From the NCBI GenBank assembly GCA_001919995.1, contig MNIY01000005.1, positions 1-11,817 on the forward strand: 11,817 bases of DNA, in the 5' to 3' direction. Shown piece after piece: positions 1-8,228 of this stretch; the first letter of the stretch is position 1; every line of letters starts with the position of its first letter. Below the pieces are notes generated by a model. It searched no databases. It saw only the letters and a list, made by a program, of their open reading frames with translations, and was not told where the DNA came from. The position numbers and the translations under genes are program-made. The DNA is from Ktedonobacter sp. 13_1_20CM_4_53_11 (GTDB taxonomy: Bacteria > Chloroflexota > Ktedonobacteria > Ktedonobacterales > Ktedonobacteraceae).

Positions 1-325
1 GCAATTGACACTCTCACGCATGGTGCAAATCCTGCGGCTATGCCCTTGCTTCTGGCATGAAGCGCTGCATTGTTCGCCACCAGTATTGCACTCATAGTCA
101 GCCGCAATATCGGTGATACCGCGCTGCCATCCAGGAATCGACAACCGGCAGCCACACGTCCCGATTTCGCTGGACAGGCATTAGCGCAGGCAAGGCGCGA
201 TGCCTTTATACGCACTAATGGTTAGTAACAGAGGTAATGGGAGAGAAATATTGTAGTTGGTGTATCAAATACAACAGAAATTGTGGCTCCTTCTTAACGG
301 GGTAAGTAAAGGTAAGCACTAACCA
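1..325. other. left-edge intergenic stretch, no gene recognised
   Basis: No reading frame here resembles a known protein. On the + strand, 9-116 encodes a short Cys-containing stretch with a CKSCGY motif closed by TGA. It has no start or ribosome site and could be a transposase scrap. An 11-bp inverted repeat (TAATGGTTAGT at 216-226, ACTAACCATTA at 318-328) overlaps the stop codon of the glycosylase gene. It has no obvious target duplication and no T-run, so I assign it no function. Confidence 0.4.
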
Positions 326-985
326 TTACAGTGATACAATTCGCGTCTTCTCTTTGACGACCCCCATCTCTAGTCGTCGCAGCCCCCACATATACCATGT
401 AGCAAAGGTACGGTATGGACGCCACAGTTCACCTCGCTCGCGGAGTTCCTGCTTAGATGGGCGTGCCGATAACTGATAAGCCACGCGTACGCCTTCAAGA
501 AAACCTAGATCGTCGACTGGTAACACATCGGCACGCCCAAAAGTGAATATGAGACACATTTCGGCTGTCCAGCGACCTATGCCCTTGACGGCTGTGAGTT
601 GACGGATAATCTCTTCATCGTCAAGCTCTGAGAGTATCTCTAATTGTAGTTGACCACTATAGACGTGCTCGAGAAGGTTACGAATATAACGAGCCTTTGG
701 CGTTGAGAGACCAAGTGCCCGCAATCGCTCAAAATCAAAAGGCAGAAGAGCTTCTGGCGTCACTTTTCCCTCTGGTAGAGCGGCGCGTACACGTGCCATG
801 ATCGCGTCTGCGGCTTTAACAGAAATTTGCTGCGAGATAATGGCATCGACGAGGGCGTTGAAAATGTCCGAATCGGGCTCTAAGGTGCATGGACCAACAC
901 GCTCAATGGCGGCCCGCATAACCGGGTCAATCTCGCTCAAATATGCTATTGCGGTCGCAACAACGTTAGAAAATGACGTTTGCAT
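326..985 (-). CDS. DNA-3-methyladenine glycosylase II-like (AlkA/HhH-GPD family)
   Basis: This is a base-excision repair enzyme that removes alkylated purines by cutting the N-glycosidic bond, acting on DNA in the cytoplasm. The 219 residues carry the HhH-GPD core: SQQIS at 51-55, a helix-hairpin-helix around 130-145 (LTAVKGIGRWTAEM), and PVDDLG at 156-161. D159 is the expected catalytic aspartate, matching the second Asp of the AlkA DD pair. No four-Cys iron-sulphur motif follows, which argues against an EndoIII or MutY type. The length fits the compact Mag1-like bacterial forms that lack the AlkA N-terminal domain. The ATG at 985 is preceded by an AAGGAAAG ribosome site about 11 nt upstream and a candidate promoter at 1009-1038. 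It is transcribed alone, divergent from the J-domain gene. Confidence 0.9.
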   Translation of the reverse strand: MQTSFSNVVATAIAYLSEIDPVMRAAIERVGPCTLEPDSDIFNALVDAIISQQISVKAADAIMARVRAALPEGKVTPEALLPFDFERLRALGLSTPKARYIRNLLEHVYSGQLQLEILSELDDEEIIRQLTAVKGIGRWTAEMCLIFTFGRADVLPVDDLGFLEGVRVAYQLSARPSKQELRERGELWRPYRTFATWYMWGLRRLEMGVVKEKTRIVSL

Positions 986-1008
986 TGCTATTGTTACTCT
1001 TTCCTTGA

Positions 1009-1038
1009 TTTATACGACATATTAACCTGTACTGATAA
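1009..1038 (-). promoter_or_regulatory. candidate sigma70-type promoter of the glycosylase gene
   Basis: On the - strand a TTATCA -35 (1033-1038) and a TATAAA -10 (1009-1014) are separated by 18 bp. Start of transcription would fall near 1002, giving a short leader that contains the AAGGAAAG ribosome site. Each box differs from consensus, so this is a sequence match only. Confidence 0.45.
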
Positions 1039-1189
1039 GTATAAAGGGTAGTAGAACGTTTGTCTATGTCCCGTCTCACATATTTTCGTCGGATGGACAA
1101 AGCGCGACTTTCTGCCAGATTGGGCAACGCAGGAGACTGCTGCAAAAAACGGGAAGACTTGAGAACGCATACCATTGTAAATGCTTCAA

Positions 1190-1198
1190 TGCTATAAT
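1190..1198 (+). promoter_or_regulatory. extended -10 promoter of the J-domain gene
   Basis: TGCTATAAT is a perfect TGN-TATAAT extended -10 element. No good -35 lies 16-18 bp upstream, which is common for extended -10 promoters. Transcription would start around 1204-1208, at or just before the ATG at 1208. It would exclude the upstream in-frame ATG at 1181. Confidence 0.5.
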
Positions 1199-1207
1199 AG
1201 AATGCGT

Positions 1208-2593
1208 ATGGATACACCCGATAACTACTATGCCGTATTAGGCGTACCAATAGATGCTGATAGCGAAACGCTCAAGCGAGCATATCGACAACTGGCGCGG
1301 CGCTACCACCCAGACGTAGCAGGGTCCGCCGGGGCAATACAGATGAAGCGCATCAATCGCGCCTACGATGTCCTGAGTGATCCCGAGAAACGCTTAAATT
1401 ATGACACGATCCTCGGCGGGGTCATCGACTTTCGCAGAGGGGGGCTATCGCGCCCTCGCCAAAGACCACATAAATTCGATCCCGCCGACGACCTCGAGTT
1501 CTCAGGCCTCAGCATTTTTAGCACAAAGGGACCGCTCAAAACCGGGCCGGTTCTGCGCACCTCCCTGGGCGTCATCTCTTCGCTGAGCAGCCTGCCGACG
1601 CTTGCTGGCTTCTGCATCGCTGTTGGCACACTCGATGGCAAAGGGCTACTCTGGCATACTGAGAGCAGCACGGCCCAGACACATTTCACAGCCGATCCCG
1701 CGCTGACCATTGAGTCACTGCGAGCCTTACGCTTCTCCGTTCAGGGCGAGTTGCTGGCTGGATGGGGAAGATTGGGTCTACACATTTGGAACGTAAAAGA
1801 TGGGCGCCTGCTCTGGAGCTATCCACTCGCTCAACGCGCGGTCTCAGCCTATTACTCGCTTGACGTCGCGCTCAAAGACACACCCCCTGACGAACAGGAA
1901 GTCATCATGGCGCTCCCATTACTTCCTGAAGACCCCTTGGGACCGCGTGCCCTTGGCGTTCGCGCTACCGACATCGTCAGGCATAGTATTGGAGCATCCC
2001 CTGAAACGTTAAGTAAGCCGCTTATCTGCGCCGAAGAAGAGGTAGAGAAACAACGACAGTTCTGGGCCATTCGCCTGCGCGCCCTGGCACAGGATGCTCG
2101 CACATTGCTCACCCTCTCCTGTGCCCATGTACCTGGCGAAGCAGACGAGATGGCTGTAGCGCGCCGTTGGGATCTAACTGCCCGGGCACGCATCAGCGGC
2201 AAAGCACGACCACAGATCACCAGTTCGGTCGTCATCGGACGCTGCATCGAGTATACCCCTCCTTACGCTGTGACCCCCAATGCCACTACCCTCGCCCTCG
2301 TCTACAGCGGTCGTAAAGTGCGGCTCTATGATACACTCTCGGGTATGTACAGCGAGGTGCCAGGCGGAACTATGGGCGGCAGCGCGAAATTGGCACTCTC
2401 CCCCGATGCCCAATGGTTAGCTGTCGCGCGCGAGGATAGCGAAGTCAACGAAGGGGTCGTCGATCTCTGGTCTACAGTACAGGGGCAGATCGTGCAAAAA
2501 CTATACCATCCCTGGCAGATCAGTGCCCTTCACTTTTCTGAGAAACACTTAATCGTCGCCCTGACTGATGGTACTATTCAGGTCTGGCAATAG
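1208..2593 (+). CDS. J-domain (DnaJ-like) protein with C-terminal WD40-like propeller
   Basis: The protein probably recruits and stimulates an Hsp70 (DnaK) through its J-domain, while the C-terminal part binds clients or partners. The J-domain spans about residues 7-71, with the diagnostic HPD at 34-36 and the closing helix NRAYDVLSDPEKRLNYD. There is no Gly/Phe linker, no zinc-finger domain and no DnaJ C-terminal domain, so it is not a classical DnaJ. From about residue 120 to 461 the sequence has blade-like segments typical of WD40/quinoprotein propellers (for example LLWHTES, LHIWNVKDGRLLWSY, VDLWSTVQGQIV, and a final IQVWQ). There is no signal peptide or membrane segment. In-frame ATGs exist at 1181, 1202 and 1208. 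I chose 1208 because the extended -10 at 1190-1198 lies downstream of 1181 and too close to 1202. No Shine-Dalgarno precedes any of them. Confidence 0.85.
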   Translation: MDTPDNYYAVLGVPIDADSETLKRAYRQLARRYHPDVAGSAGAIQMKRINRAYDVLSDPEKRLNYDTILGGVIDFRRGGLSRPRQRPHKFDPADDLEFSGLSIFSTKGPLKTGPVLRTSLGVISSLSSLPTLAGFCIAVGTLDGKGLLWHTESSTAQTHFTADPALTIESLRALRFSVQGELLAGWGRLGLHIWNVKDGRLLWSYPLAQRAVSAYYSLDVALKDTPPDEQEVIMALPLLPEDPLGPRALGVRATDIVRHSIGASPETLSKPLICAEEEVEKQRQFWAIRLRALAQDARTLLTLSCAHVPGEADEMAVARRWDLTARARISGKARPQITSSVVIGRCIEYTPPYAVTPNATTLALVYSGRKVRLYDTLSGMYSEVPGGTMGGSAKLALSPDAQWLAVAREDSEVNEGVVDLWSTVQGQIVQKLYHPWQISALHFSEKHLIVALTDGTIQVWQ

Positions 2594-2747
2594 CTTTTTG
2601 TAGCCATTCTTTTTGCCCATACGTTCATTACATAGACAGTAGGCAATAGTGATCTCTTTTGTTGCCATCTTATGCATCATTCGTTTGTGTATTTAAGTAG
2701 ACCAGGATGCAATTGAAAGCTGCTTGTATGCCCTGATTTATAGCTTA

Positions 2748-2776
2748 TTGACCCGGCCATGATAAGAATATATTCT
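2748..2776 (+). promoter_or_regulatory. candidate promoter of the glycosyltransferase gene
   Basis: A TTGACC -35 (2748-2753) and a TATTCT -10 (2771-2776) are separated by exactly 17 bp. Transcription would start near 2783, leaving a leader of about 22 nt that contains the GAGGT ribosome site before ATG 2805. The rest of the 2594-2747 gap shows no gene. Confidence 0.5.
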
Positions 2777-2804
2777 ACCCCCAAAGAAGCGAGGTAACAG
2801 GTAC

Positions 2805-3557
2805 ATGCGTGTTTCGGTGATTGTCCCAGTATTTAATGAAGAAGAGACAGTGGCTCAGGTCTTGGAGTCTCTCTCGAAAGTACCCCTTGATCTCGAGGTA
2901 GTTGTCGTAGATGACGCATCCACCGATCGCACGTGGGAGATTTTGCAGGAGCTGCGTCAGAAAGAACCCTTCACCACCTACCGCTTTATCCGTCATGACA
3001 AAAACCAGGGCAAAGGCGCAGGATTGCGCACTGGTTTTGGCCTGGTAAGTGGAGACCTGGTGACCGTACAGGATGCAGATATGGAATATGATCCGCAGGA
3101 TATTCCAGCACTGGTACGAAAATGGCAAGAGGCAGGCAACAACAAAGTCGCCGTTTATGGCTACCGCAATCTTTCTGGTCAGAAATTCATGACACGTTTG
3201 GGCAATCGTTTCCTCACCACTGTCACGAATATTTTATTTGGCTCCCATATTCACGACATGGAGACATGCTACAAATTGATGCCCGGCATTCTAGCCCGTG
3301 CGCTCCCCATGGAGGGCCGCCGGTTCGAGATCGAACCGGAGATCACCTCCTGCATCCTCCAGGCAGGTTACAAAATTCTCGAAGTACCTATCAGCTACTC
3401 GCCTCGCGTAGAAAAGAAACTCAACCCCTGGAAAGACGGCTGGCCCGCCCTTGCCATGCTGCTGCGCCGGCGCTTTAGCAAACCATTTCGTCCCACCTTA
3501 AACGAAACAGCCAGCACAGCCACTACCGAGGAAGTTCAAACCAGCTCCGTCCCCTAA
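2805..3557 (+). CDS. family 2 glycosyltransferase (DPM1/DPG synthase-like)
   Basis: It is predicted to transfer a sugar from a nucleotide-sugar to a polyprenyl (undecaprenyl-type) phosphate at the inner face of the membrane, supplying glycan or glycoprotein synthesis. The GT-A fold is clear: VSVIVPVFNEEETV at 3-16, VVVDDAST at 33-40, and a DAD metal/nucleotide motif at 90-92. HDMETCYKLMP (150-160) and the late EVPISYSPR...WKDGW segment (193-213) are typical of dolichol/undecaprenyl-phosphate mannosyl- or glucosyltransferases. No transmembrane helices follow, as in the soluble DPM1 class; the C-terminal 20 residues are Ser/Thr-rich and probably disordered. The start ATG has GAGGT 10 nt upstream. 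The stop codon lies inside a 40-bp repeat copy (3543-3582). The sugar specificity cannot be read from the sequence. Confidence 0.9.
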   Translation: MRVSVIVPVFNEEETVAQVLESLSKVPLDLEVVVVDDASTDRTWEILQELRQKEPFTTYRFIRHDKNQGKGAGLRTGFGLVSGDLVTVQDADMEYDPQDIPALVRKWQEAGNNKVAVYGYRNLSGQKFMTRLGNRFLTTVTNILFGSHIHDMETCYKLMPGILARALPMEGRRFEIEPEITSCILQAGYKILEVPISYSPRVEKKLNPWKDGWPALAMLLRRRFSKPFRPTLNETASTATTEEVQTSSVP

Positions 3558-3624
3558 TAAAATCATTCCGTGGGGATGGAGGAAAGCTCCGTCCCCCAAT
3601 AAAATCATTCCGTGGGGATGGAGG
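3543..3624. repeat. two 40-bp direct repeats, each able to form a hairpin
   Basis: Copies at 3543-3582 and 3585-3624 are identical except at repeat position 13 (T in the first, C in the second), with 2 nt between them. Within each copy CTCCGTCCCC can pair with GGGGATGGAG (10 bp with one G-U). The first copy's T creates the TAA stop codon of the glycosyltransferase (3555-3557), so this copy forms the end of that gene. Confidence 0.9.
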
Positions 3625-3660
3625 TGTGGTTGCCGCAGGCAGCCACACCTCCATCCCCAC
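3612..3660. repeat. 23-bp inverted repeat (long palindrome)
   Basis: The arms at 3612-3634 and 3638-3660 pair over 23 bp with one G-U and a 3-nt GCA loop. The left arm begins inside the second 40-bp repeat. The right arm carries the complement of the core GTGGGGATGGAGG, so it could also pair with the first repeat. On the + strand it is followed by A residues rather than T, so it is not a standard intrinsic terminator. It looks like a REP/MITE-type palindromic unit. Confidence 0.85.
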
Positions 3661-3699
3661 AAAAAGAATATTCCGAAGAGCGCAGCGATGAGGATTCAG

Positions 3700-3719
3700 A
3701 AAAACATCAGGTAACCTGA
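3700..3719 (-). terminator. weak intrinsic terminator of the dehydrogenase gene
   Basis: On the - strand just after the stop codon, TCAGG-TTA-CCTGA forms a 5-bp hairpin followed by TG and then T5. The stem is short, so termination may be inefficient or depend on the palindromes beyond. Confidence 0.4.
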
Positions 3720-3720
3720 C

Positions 3721-4716
3721 CTATCCCAATACCTCCGGATTAACAATATTCGGCGGACGCTGCCCATGGAAGTGAGCCACAATATTATCGCTTGCCATAG
3801 TCGCCATTAACGTACGCGTTCCGAGTGATGCACTTGCAATGTGCGGCAAGAGAACCACATTTTCCATCGTTAACAACTCTGGCTCAACTGCCGGCTCATT
3901 CTCGAAAACATCCAGGCCCGCCCCCGCAATTGTTTTCGTCTGCAACGCATTCACCAATGCCTTCTCATCGACGATTGGACCACGCGCCGTATTAATCAAA
4001 ATCGCCGTCGGTTTCATCAGATGGAATTCACGTTCGCCGATCAAATGATGCGTCGAAGGCATATAAGGCGTATGGATACTCACAAAATCGGACTGTTGGA
4101 GAACTTCTTCCATTGACATATATGTCATATGGTTTTTTTCTTCATCTTCCGCTGGCATACGGTTGACATCGTAATAGATGACCTTCATATCAAAGCCACT
4201 GGCACGCTTGCTCACTATTTTGCCAATACGGCCCGCCCCAATGAGACCTAGCGTTGAACCGTGCACTTCAGCGCCACAAAAGAGCAGTGGGCCCCACCCT
4301 TTGTACTTGCCTGCTCGCAGAAACCGTTCCGCTTCGGGAATACGCCTGGCCGTCGCCATCAAGAGGGCAAAGGCAAGATCTGCAGTTGTGTCTGAGAGCA
4401 CTCCAGGAGTGTTACTGACCGCAATACCAAGGCGCGTCGCTGCGTCCACGTCAATATTGTTGAAGCCAACGGCCATGTTCGCTACCATCTTCAAGCGCGG
4501 CGTGCTGGCTGCGCCAGCTTCTAAAAACCTGGCATCAATGTTATCTGTGAGAAGACTGTAAATATAGTCATGGCCAGGACCTCTACGCAGCAATTCTTCG
4601 TAGGGCCAGATAACGCCCTCCTCCATGTTGGCTTCTACATCGCCAATCGCCTCAAGCAAAGGATAAGCTGGATCAGGGACTTTCTGCGTCACCAAAATCT
4701 TCGGTCGTTCTGCCAT
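3721..4716 (-). CDS. D-2-hydroxyacid dehydrogenase (glyoxylate/hydroxypyruvate reductase-like)
   Basis: It is a cytoplasmic oxidoreductase that reduces 2-oxoacids such as glyoxylate or hydroxypyruvate to D-2-hydroxyacids. The 331 residues have the family layout: a flavodoxin-like substrate domain split around a Rossmann domain. The nucleotide motif GAGRIG is at 160-165. The catalytic triad is R245 (NTARGP), E274 (DVFENEP) and H292 (LLPHIAS), with the spacing expected for the family. D183 after the second Rossmann strand (YYDVNR) favours NADH over NADPH; that is inference. Two ATGs stand in tandem. AGGAGG lies 2 nt before the one at 4719 and 5 nt before the one at 4716, so I chose 4716. An extended -10 promoter and a palindrome lie just upstream. 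It is divergent from the 87-residue gene. Confidence 0.92.
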   Translation of the reverse strand: MAERPKILVTQKVPDPAYPLLEAIGDVEANMEEGVIWPYEELLRRGPGHDYIYSLLTDNIDARFLEAGAASTPRLKMVANMAVGFNNIDVDAATRLGIAVSNTPGVLSDTTADLAFALLMATARRIPEAERFLRAGKYKGWGPLLFCGAEVHGSTLGLIGAGRIGKIVSKRASGFDMKVIYYDVNRMPAEDEEKNHMTYMSMEEVLQQSDFVSIHTPYMPSTHHLIGEREFHLMKPTAILINTARGPIVDEKALVNALQTKTIAGAGLDVFENEPAVEPELLTMENVVLLPHIASASLGTRTLMATMASDNIVAHFHGQRPPNIVNPEVLG

Positions 4717-4746
4717 CATAGCCTCCTAACAATAAAGTTATATAAT

Positions 4747-4755
4747 ATTGTATCA
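4747..4755 (-). promoter_or_regulatory. extended -10 promoter of the dehydrogenase gene
   Basis: On the - strand TGATACAAT fits TGN plus a five-of-six -10 hexamer. Transcription would start near 4740 and give a leader of about 24 nt that includes AGGAGG. The palindrome 4751-4765 overlaps it. Confidence 0.45.
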
Positions 4756-4765
4756 TGCCATGATA
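4751..4765. promoter_or_regulatory. 7-1-7 palindrome overlapping the dehydrogenase promoter
   Basis: TATCATGCCATGATA is a perfect 7-bp dyad around one base. It overlaps the upstream half of the extended -10, where a bound dimeric repressor would block polymerase. The operator role is inferred from position and symmetry only. Confidence 0.4.
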
Positions 4766-4807
4766 TGAATCGCTGAATACCGAAAAACCTCTCATAAAGC
4801 AAACCCC

Positions 4808-4837
4808 TGACACGTTTCCCTGGTAAAAAACGTGTCA
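4808..4837. promoter_or_regulatory. 10-bp inverted repeat in the divergent intergenic region
   Basis: TGACACGTTT (4808-4817) and AAACGTGTCA (4828-4837) are perfectly complementary around a 10-nt spacer. The half-sites are two helical turns apart, as for a dimeric regulator. The site sits 31 bp upstream of the -35 box of the 87-residue gene and about 50 bp upstream of the dehydrogenase -10. It lacks a directly following T-run on either strand, so an operator is more likely than a terminator. Confidence 0.45.
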
Positions 4838-4867
4838 ATTCTATACTCTTTTTGCTATTGCCGAGGG

Positions 4868-4896
4868 TTGACATTTGCTCTCTCCTTCTTTATATT
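4868..4896 (+). promoter_or_regulatory. strong sigma70-type promoter of the 87-residue gene operon
   Basis: A consensus TTGACA -35 (4868-4873) and a TATATT -10 (4891-4896) have an ideal 17-bp spacer. Transcription would begin near 4903, about 40 nt before ATG 4944. This excludes the in-frame TTG at 4875, which falls between the two boxes. Confidence 0.75.
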
Positions 4897-4943
4897 GCAT
4901 TCGTGGAATACAATATATATTAACCAGTAGAGAGCGTTATCGC

Positions 4944-5207
4944 ATGACACGATCAGGAACCCTCCTGGCGAAAGAACCGGGATTAAAAACCATCTTTCAA
5001 GGTGAAGAGCACCCATACGTTCGTTGTATCATTGCCGATACAACAGACCCTGAACGCCATTTTGAGTGTCGTGTACTCGATGAAACTGACATATCTATTT
5101 CTATTGGAGAACCTATCAACCTTGAAGTAATCAAAGTTGTAACGGAACGTCGTAGTGGTATAGTGCGATTTGATTGCCATTTGATCAAAACACCGACACA
5201 AGAATAG
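4944..5207 (+). CDS. hypothetical 87-residue protein
   Basis: I do not recognise this family. The 87 residues are soluble in character, with no signal peptide, membrane helix or Cys cluster (two Cys in the middle, one near the end). The sequence alternates short hydrophobic strands with charged turns (for example YVRCIIADTT, HFECRVLDETDISISIG, INLEVIKVVTERRSGIVRFDCHLI). That suggests a small all-beta barrel, possibly OB-like; this is a guess from pattern only. The frame is open back to 4875, but that segment lies inside the promoter, so I chose ATG 4944. Its ribosome site (GAGAG) is weak. It is 16 nt before the zinc-ribbon protein gene and very probably co-transcribed with it. Confidence 0.75.
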   Translation: MTRSGTLLAKEPGLKTIFQGEEHPYVRCIIADTTDPERHFECRVLDETDISISIGEPINLEVIKVVTERRSGIVRFDCHLIKTPTQE

Positions 5208-5223
5208 ATGGGAGCTAAACATC

Positions 5224-6156
5224 ATGAAATGTCCTCAATGCAATGCTGAATTGCCAGAATCAGCCACATACTGCCATTCGTGTGGGTCAGCTGTTCGCCC
5301 GGCAACATTCTCTTATTTGCCGCCCGGCACACCCGCCTGGCCTACTACTATTCCACAAAAACCCTCAACCATAGCGGGCACTTCTGCCCAAACTGCACAG
5401 CAAAAGGAAAAAGAAAGCATTTCTTCGACGAAACCGCTTTCTGACAGGCCTAAACGCTCCGCTCGTACCGTCCTCATGATTACCGCGCTATTTATTCTTG
5501 TTCCATTAGTGGGCATCGGAGCAACGCTTGGCATGTTGTGGTTTAATGGCGAGTTACCCATTAAAACTGTCAACGCATCTTTGAGCGGACCACCCCCCTC
5601 GGCAAAGCAAACCCCTACATCGAATGCCTCGACGCCCACAGCTCAAGCGCAGACAAATCGGTTGCCTACTCCCTCTTCGTTTCAAACAACAACTGTCGCT
5701 GCAGTGGGCGTCACGCTGAAATACCCAAAGGAATGGATAAAAGATGTCCCCCAATCTACAAGCGACAATAGCATCATACTTTCCTTTCACCCACAGCAAG
5801 CCAGCGGCATTGTTCTCTATGTAGAACGTTTTTCATCCAGCACTTCAGCCAAGCTCACTAGCACCAATGATGTCAACCAGGGCATCCTTTCGGCATTTCA
5901 GAGTACACAAGGGGTAAACAACCTTCGCCCCGTCAGCCCGCCTAACCCTCAGCTGACTATTGGAGGAGTCCAATGGGATGAACAGGACGCCACCTTTAGC
6001 ACGAACGGCGGTCTGCAGTATCACCTCACCACCATCGCGGTGCAATACAAACAGATCTATTACGACATTCTCTACTACGCCCCTGCGGTCGTTTATAACG
6101 AAGCGTTGCAAAAATACTTCCAACCCATGCTGAAATCGCTCCAATTCAAATCGTAG
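5224..6156 (+). CDS. zinc-ribbon, single-pass membrane protein with PsbP-like C-terminal domain
   Basis: It is a membrane-anchored protein of unknown role. The N-terminal zinc ribbon has CPQC at 3-6 and CHSC at 17-20. A Pro/Ser/Thr-rich linker leads to a basic stretch (RPKRSARTV) and a transmembrane helix at about 82-107. A low-complexity Ser/Thr/Pro region (about 115-155) follows, then a folded domain at about 156-310. The latter opens VGVTLKYPKEWI and ends PMLKSLQF, like PsbP/MOG1-type fold domains. By the positive-inside rule the zinc ribbon should be cytoplasmic and the C-terminal domain outside. The start is supported by GGGAG 8 nt upstream. It is the second gene of the operon driven from 4868-4896 and ends in a bidirectional terminator. 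Similar zinc-ribbon/membrane architectures are common in Ktedonobacteria as I recall them. Confidence 0.85.
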   Translation: MKCPQCNAELPESATYCHSCGSAVRPATFSYLPPGTPAWPTTIPQKPSTIAGTSAQTAQQKEKESISSTKPLSDRPKRSARTVLMITALFILVPLVGIGATLGMLWFNGELPIKTVNASLSGPPPSAKQTPTSNASTPTAQAQTNRLPTPSSFQTTTVAAVGVTLKYPKEWIKDVPQSTSDNSIILSFHPQQASGIVLYVERFSSSTSAKLTSTNDVNQGILSAFQSTQGVNNLRPVSPPNPQLTIGGVQWDEQDATFSTNGGLQYHLTTIAVQYKQIYYDILYYAPAVVYNEALQKYFQPMLKSLQFKS

Positions 6157-6211
6157 AACACAGAACAAAATGCCGCCGGACGAGCGTCCGGCGGCATTTT
6201 GTTCTGTGTTC
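6156..6211. terminator. 27-bp bidirectional terminator between convergent genes
   Basis: The arms 6156-6182 and 6185-6211 are perfectly complementary over 27 bp around a 2-nt centre. The GC-rich core (GCCGCCGGACG and its complement) is followed by ATTTTGTTCTG on both strands. It therefore works as an intrinsic terminator for the membrane-protein gene (+) and for groEL (-). The final G of the upstream TAG stop codon is its first base. Confidence 0.85.
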
Positions 6212-6221
6212 TGTGTACAGG

Positions 6222-7865
<1,644 letters not shown>

Positions 7866-7871
7866 TCAAAC

Positions 7872-8162
7872 TTAGCCAATAATGGCAAGAATGTCACTCT
7901 CTTTTAGAACCAGGTACTCTTCGCCATCCAGTTTGAATTCCGTACCGCCATATTTGGCAAAGAGGACGCGATCACCTTCGCGTACATCAATGGCTGCGCG
8001 ATCGCCATTATCCAGAAGACGACCACTACCGACAGCGATCACCGTGCCCTCCTGGGGCTTCTCCTTCGCTGTGTCAGGTATAACGATACCGCTCTTCGTG
8101 ACTTCTTCTTTAGCCGCTGGTTTTACAACCACGCGGTCACCAACAGGTCGAATTTTTCCCAC
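7872..8162 (-). CDS. groES: co-chaperonin GroES (Hsp10)
   Basis: GroES is the heptameric lid of the GroEL folding chamber. The 96 residues show the N-terminal strand [12 protein letters not shown] and the mobile loop that binds GroEL (about 18-33, with SGIVIPD). [13 protein letters not shown] follows (roof), then the closing [29 protein letters not shown]. The start codon is GTG (8160-8162): AAGGAAG lies 8 nt upstream, and no in-frame ATG occurs before an upstream stop. It is the middle gene of the small Cys-rich gene - groES - groEL series. No CIRCE (TTAGCACTC-N9-GAGTGCTAA) is present upstream, so HrcA control is not evident. Confidence 0.98.
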   Translation of the reverse strand: MGKIRPVGDRVVVKPAAKEEVTKSGIVIPDTAKEKPQEGTVIAVGSGRLLDNGDRAAIDVREGDRVLFAKYGGTEFKLDGEEYLVLKESDILAIIG

Positions 8163-8214
8163 GATGTGTACTTCCTTTCATACAGAAACATGTGAATAGA
8201 CGGGTATCCTTCAC

Positions 8215-8228
8215 TATCACTCGTGATA
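8215..8228. promoter_or_regulatory. palindrome in front of groES
   Basis: TATCAC-TC-GTGATA is a perfect 6-bp dyad. It overlaps the stop codon of the small Cys-rich gene and lies 53 bp before the groES start. It has no T-run. It might be an operator or a processing site; the role is unknown. Confidence 0.3.

Noticed and set aside
216..328. 11-bp inverted repeat enclosing about 90 bp as a possible MITE
   Set aside because: No target duplication is seen, the arms are short and one overlaps a stop codon of a real gene.
966..1250. 94-codon frame on the - strand between the glycosylase and J-domain genes
   Set aside because: No ribosome site or recognisable domain; it overlaps the starts and promoters of both real genes.
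3543..3660. CRISPR array
   Set aside because: The two repeats are nearly adjacent (2-nt gap), so there are no spacers, and no cas genes are present.
4875..4943. Earlier TTG start for the 87-residue protein
   Set aside because: It lies between the -35 and -10 boxes of a near-consensus promoter and would not be transcribed.
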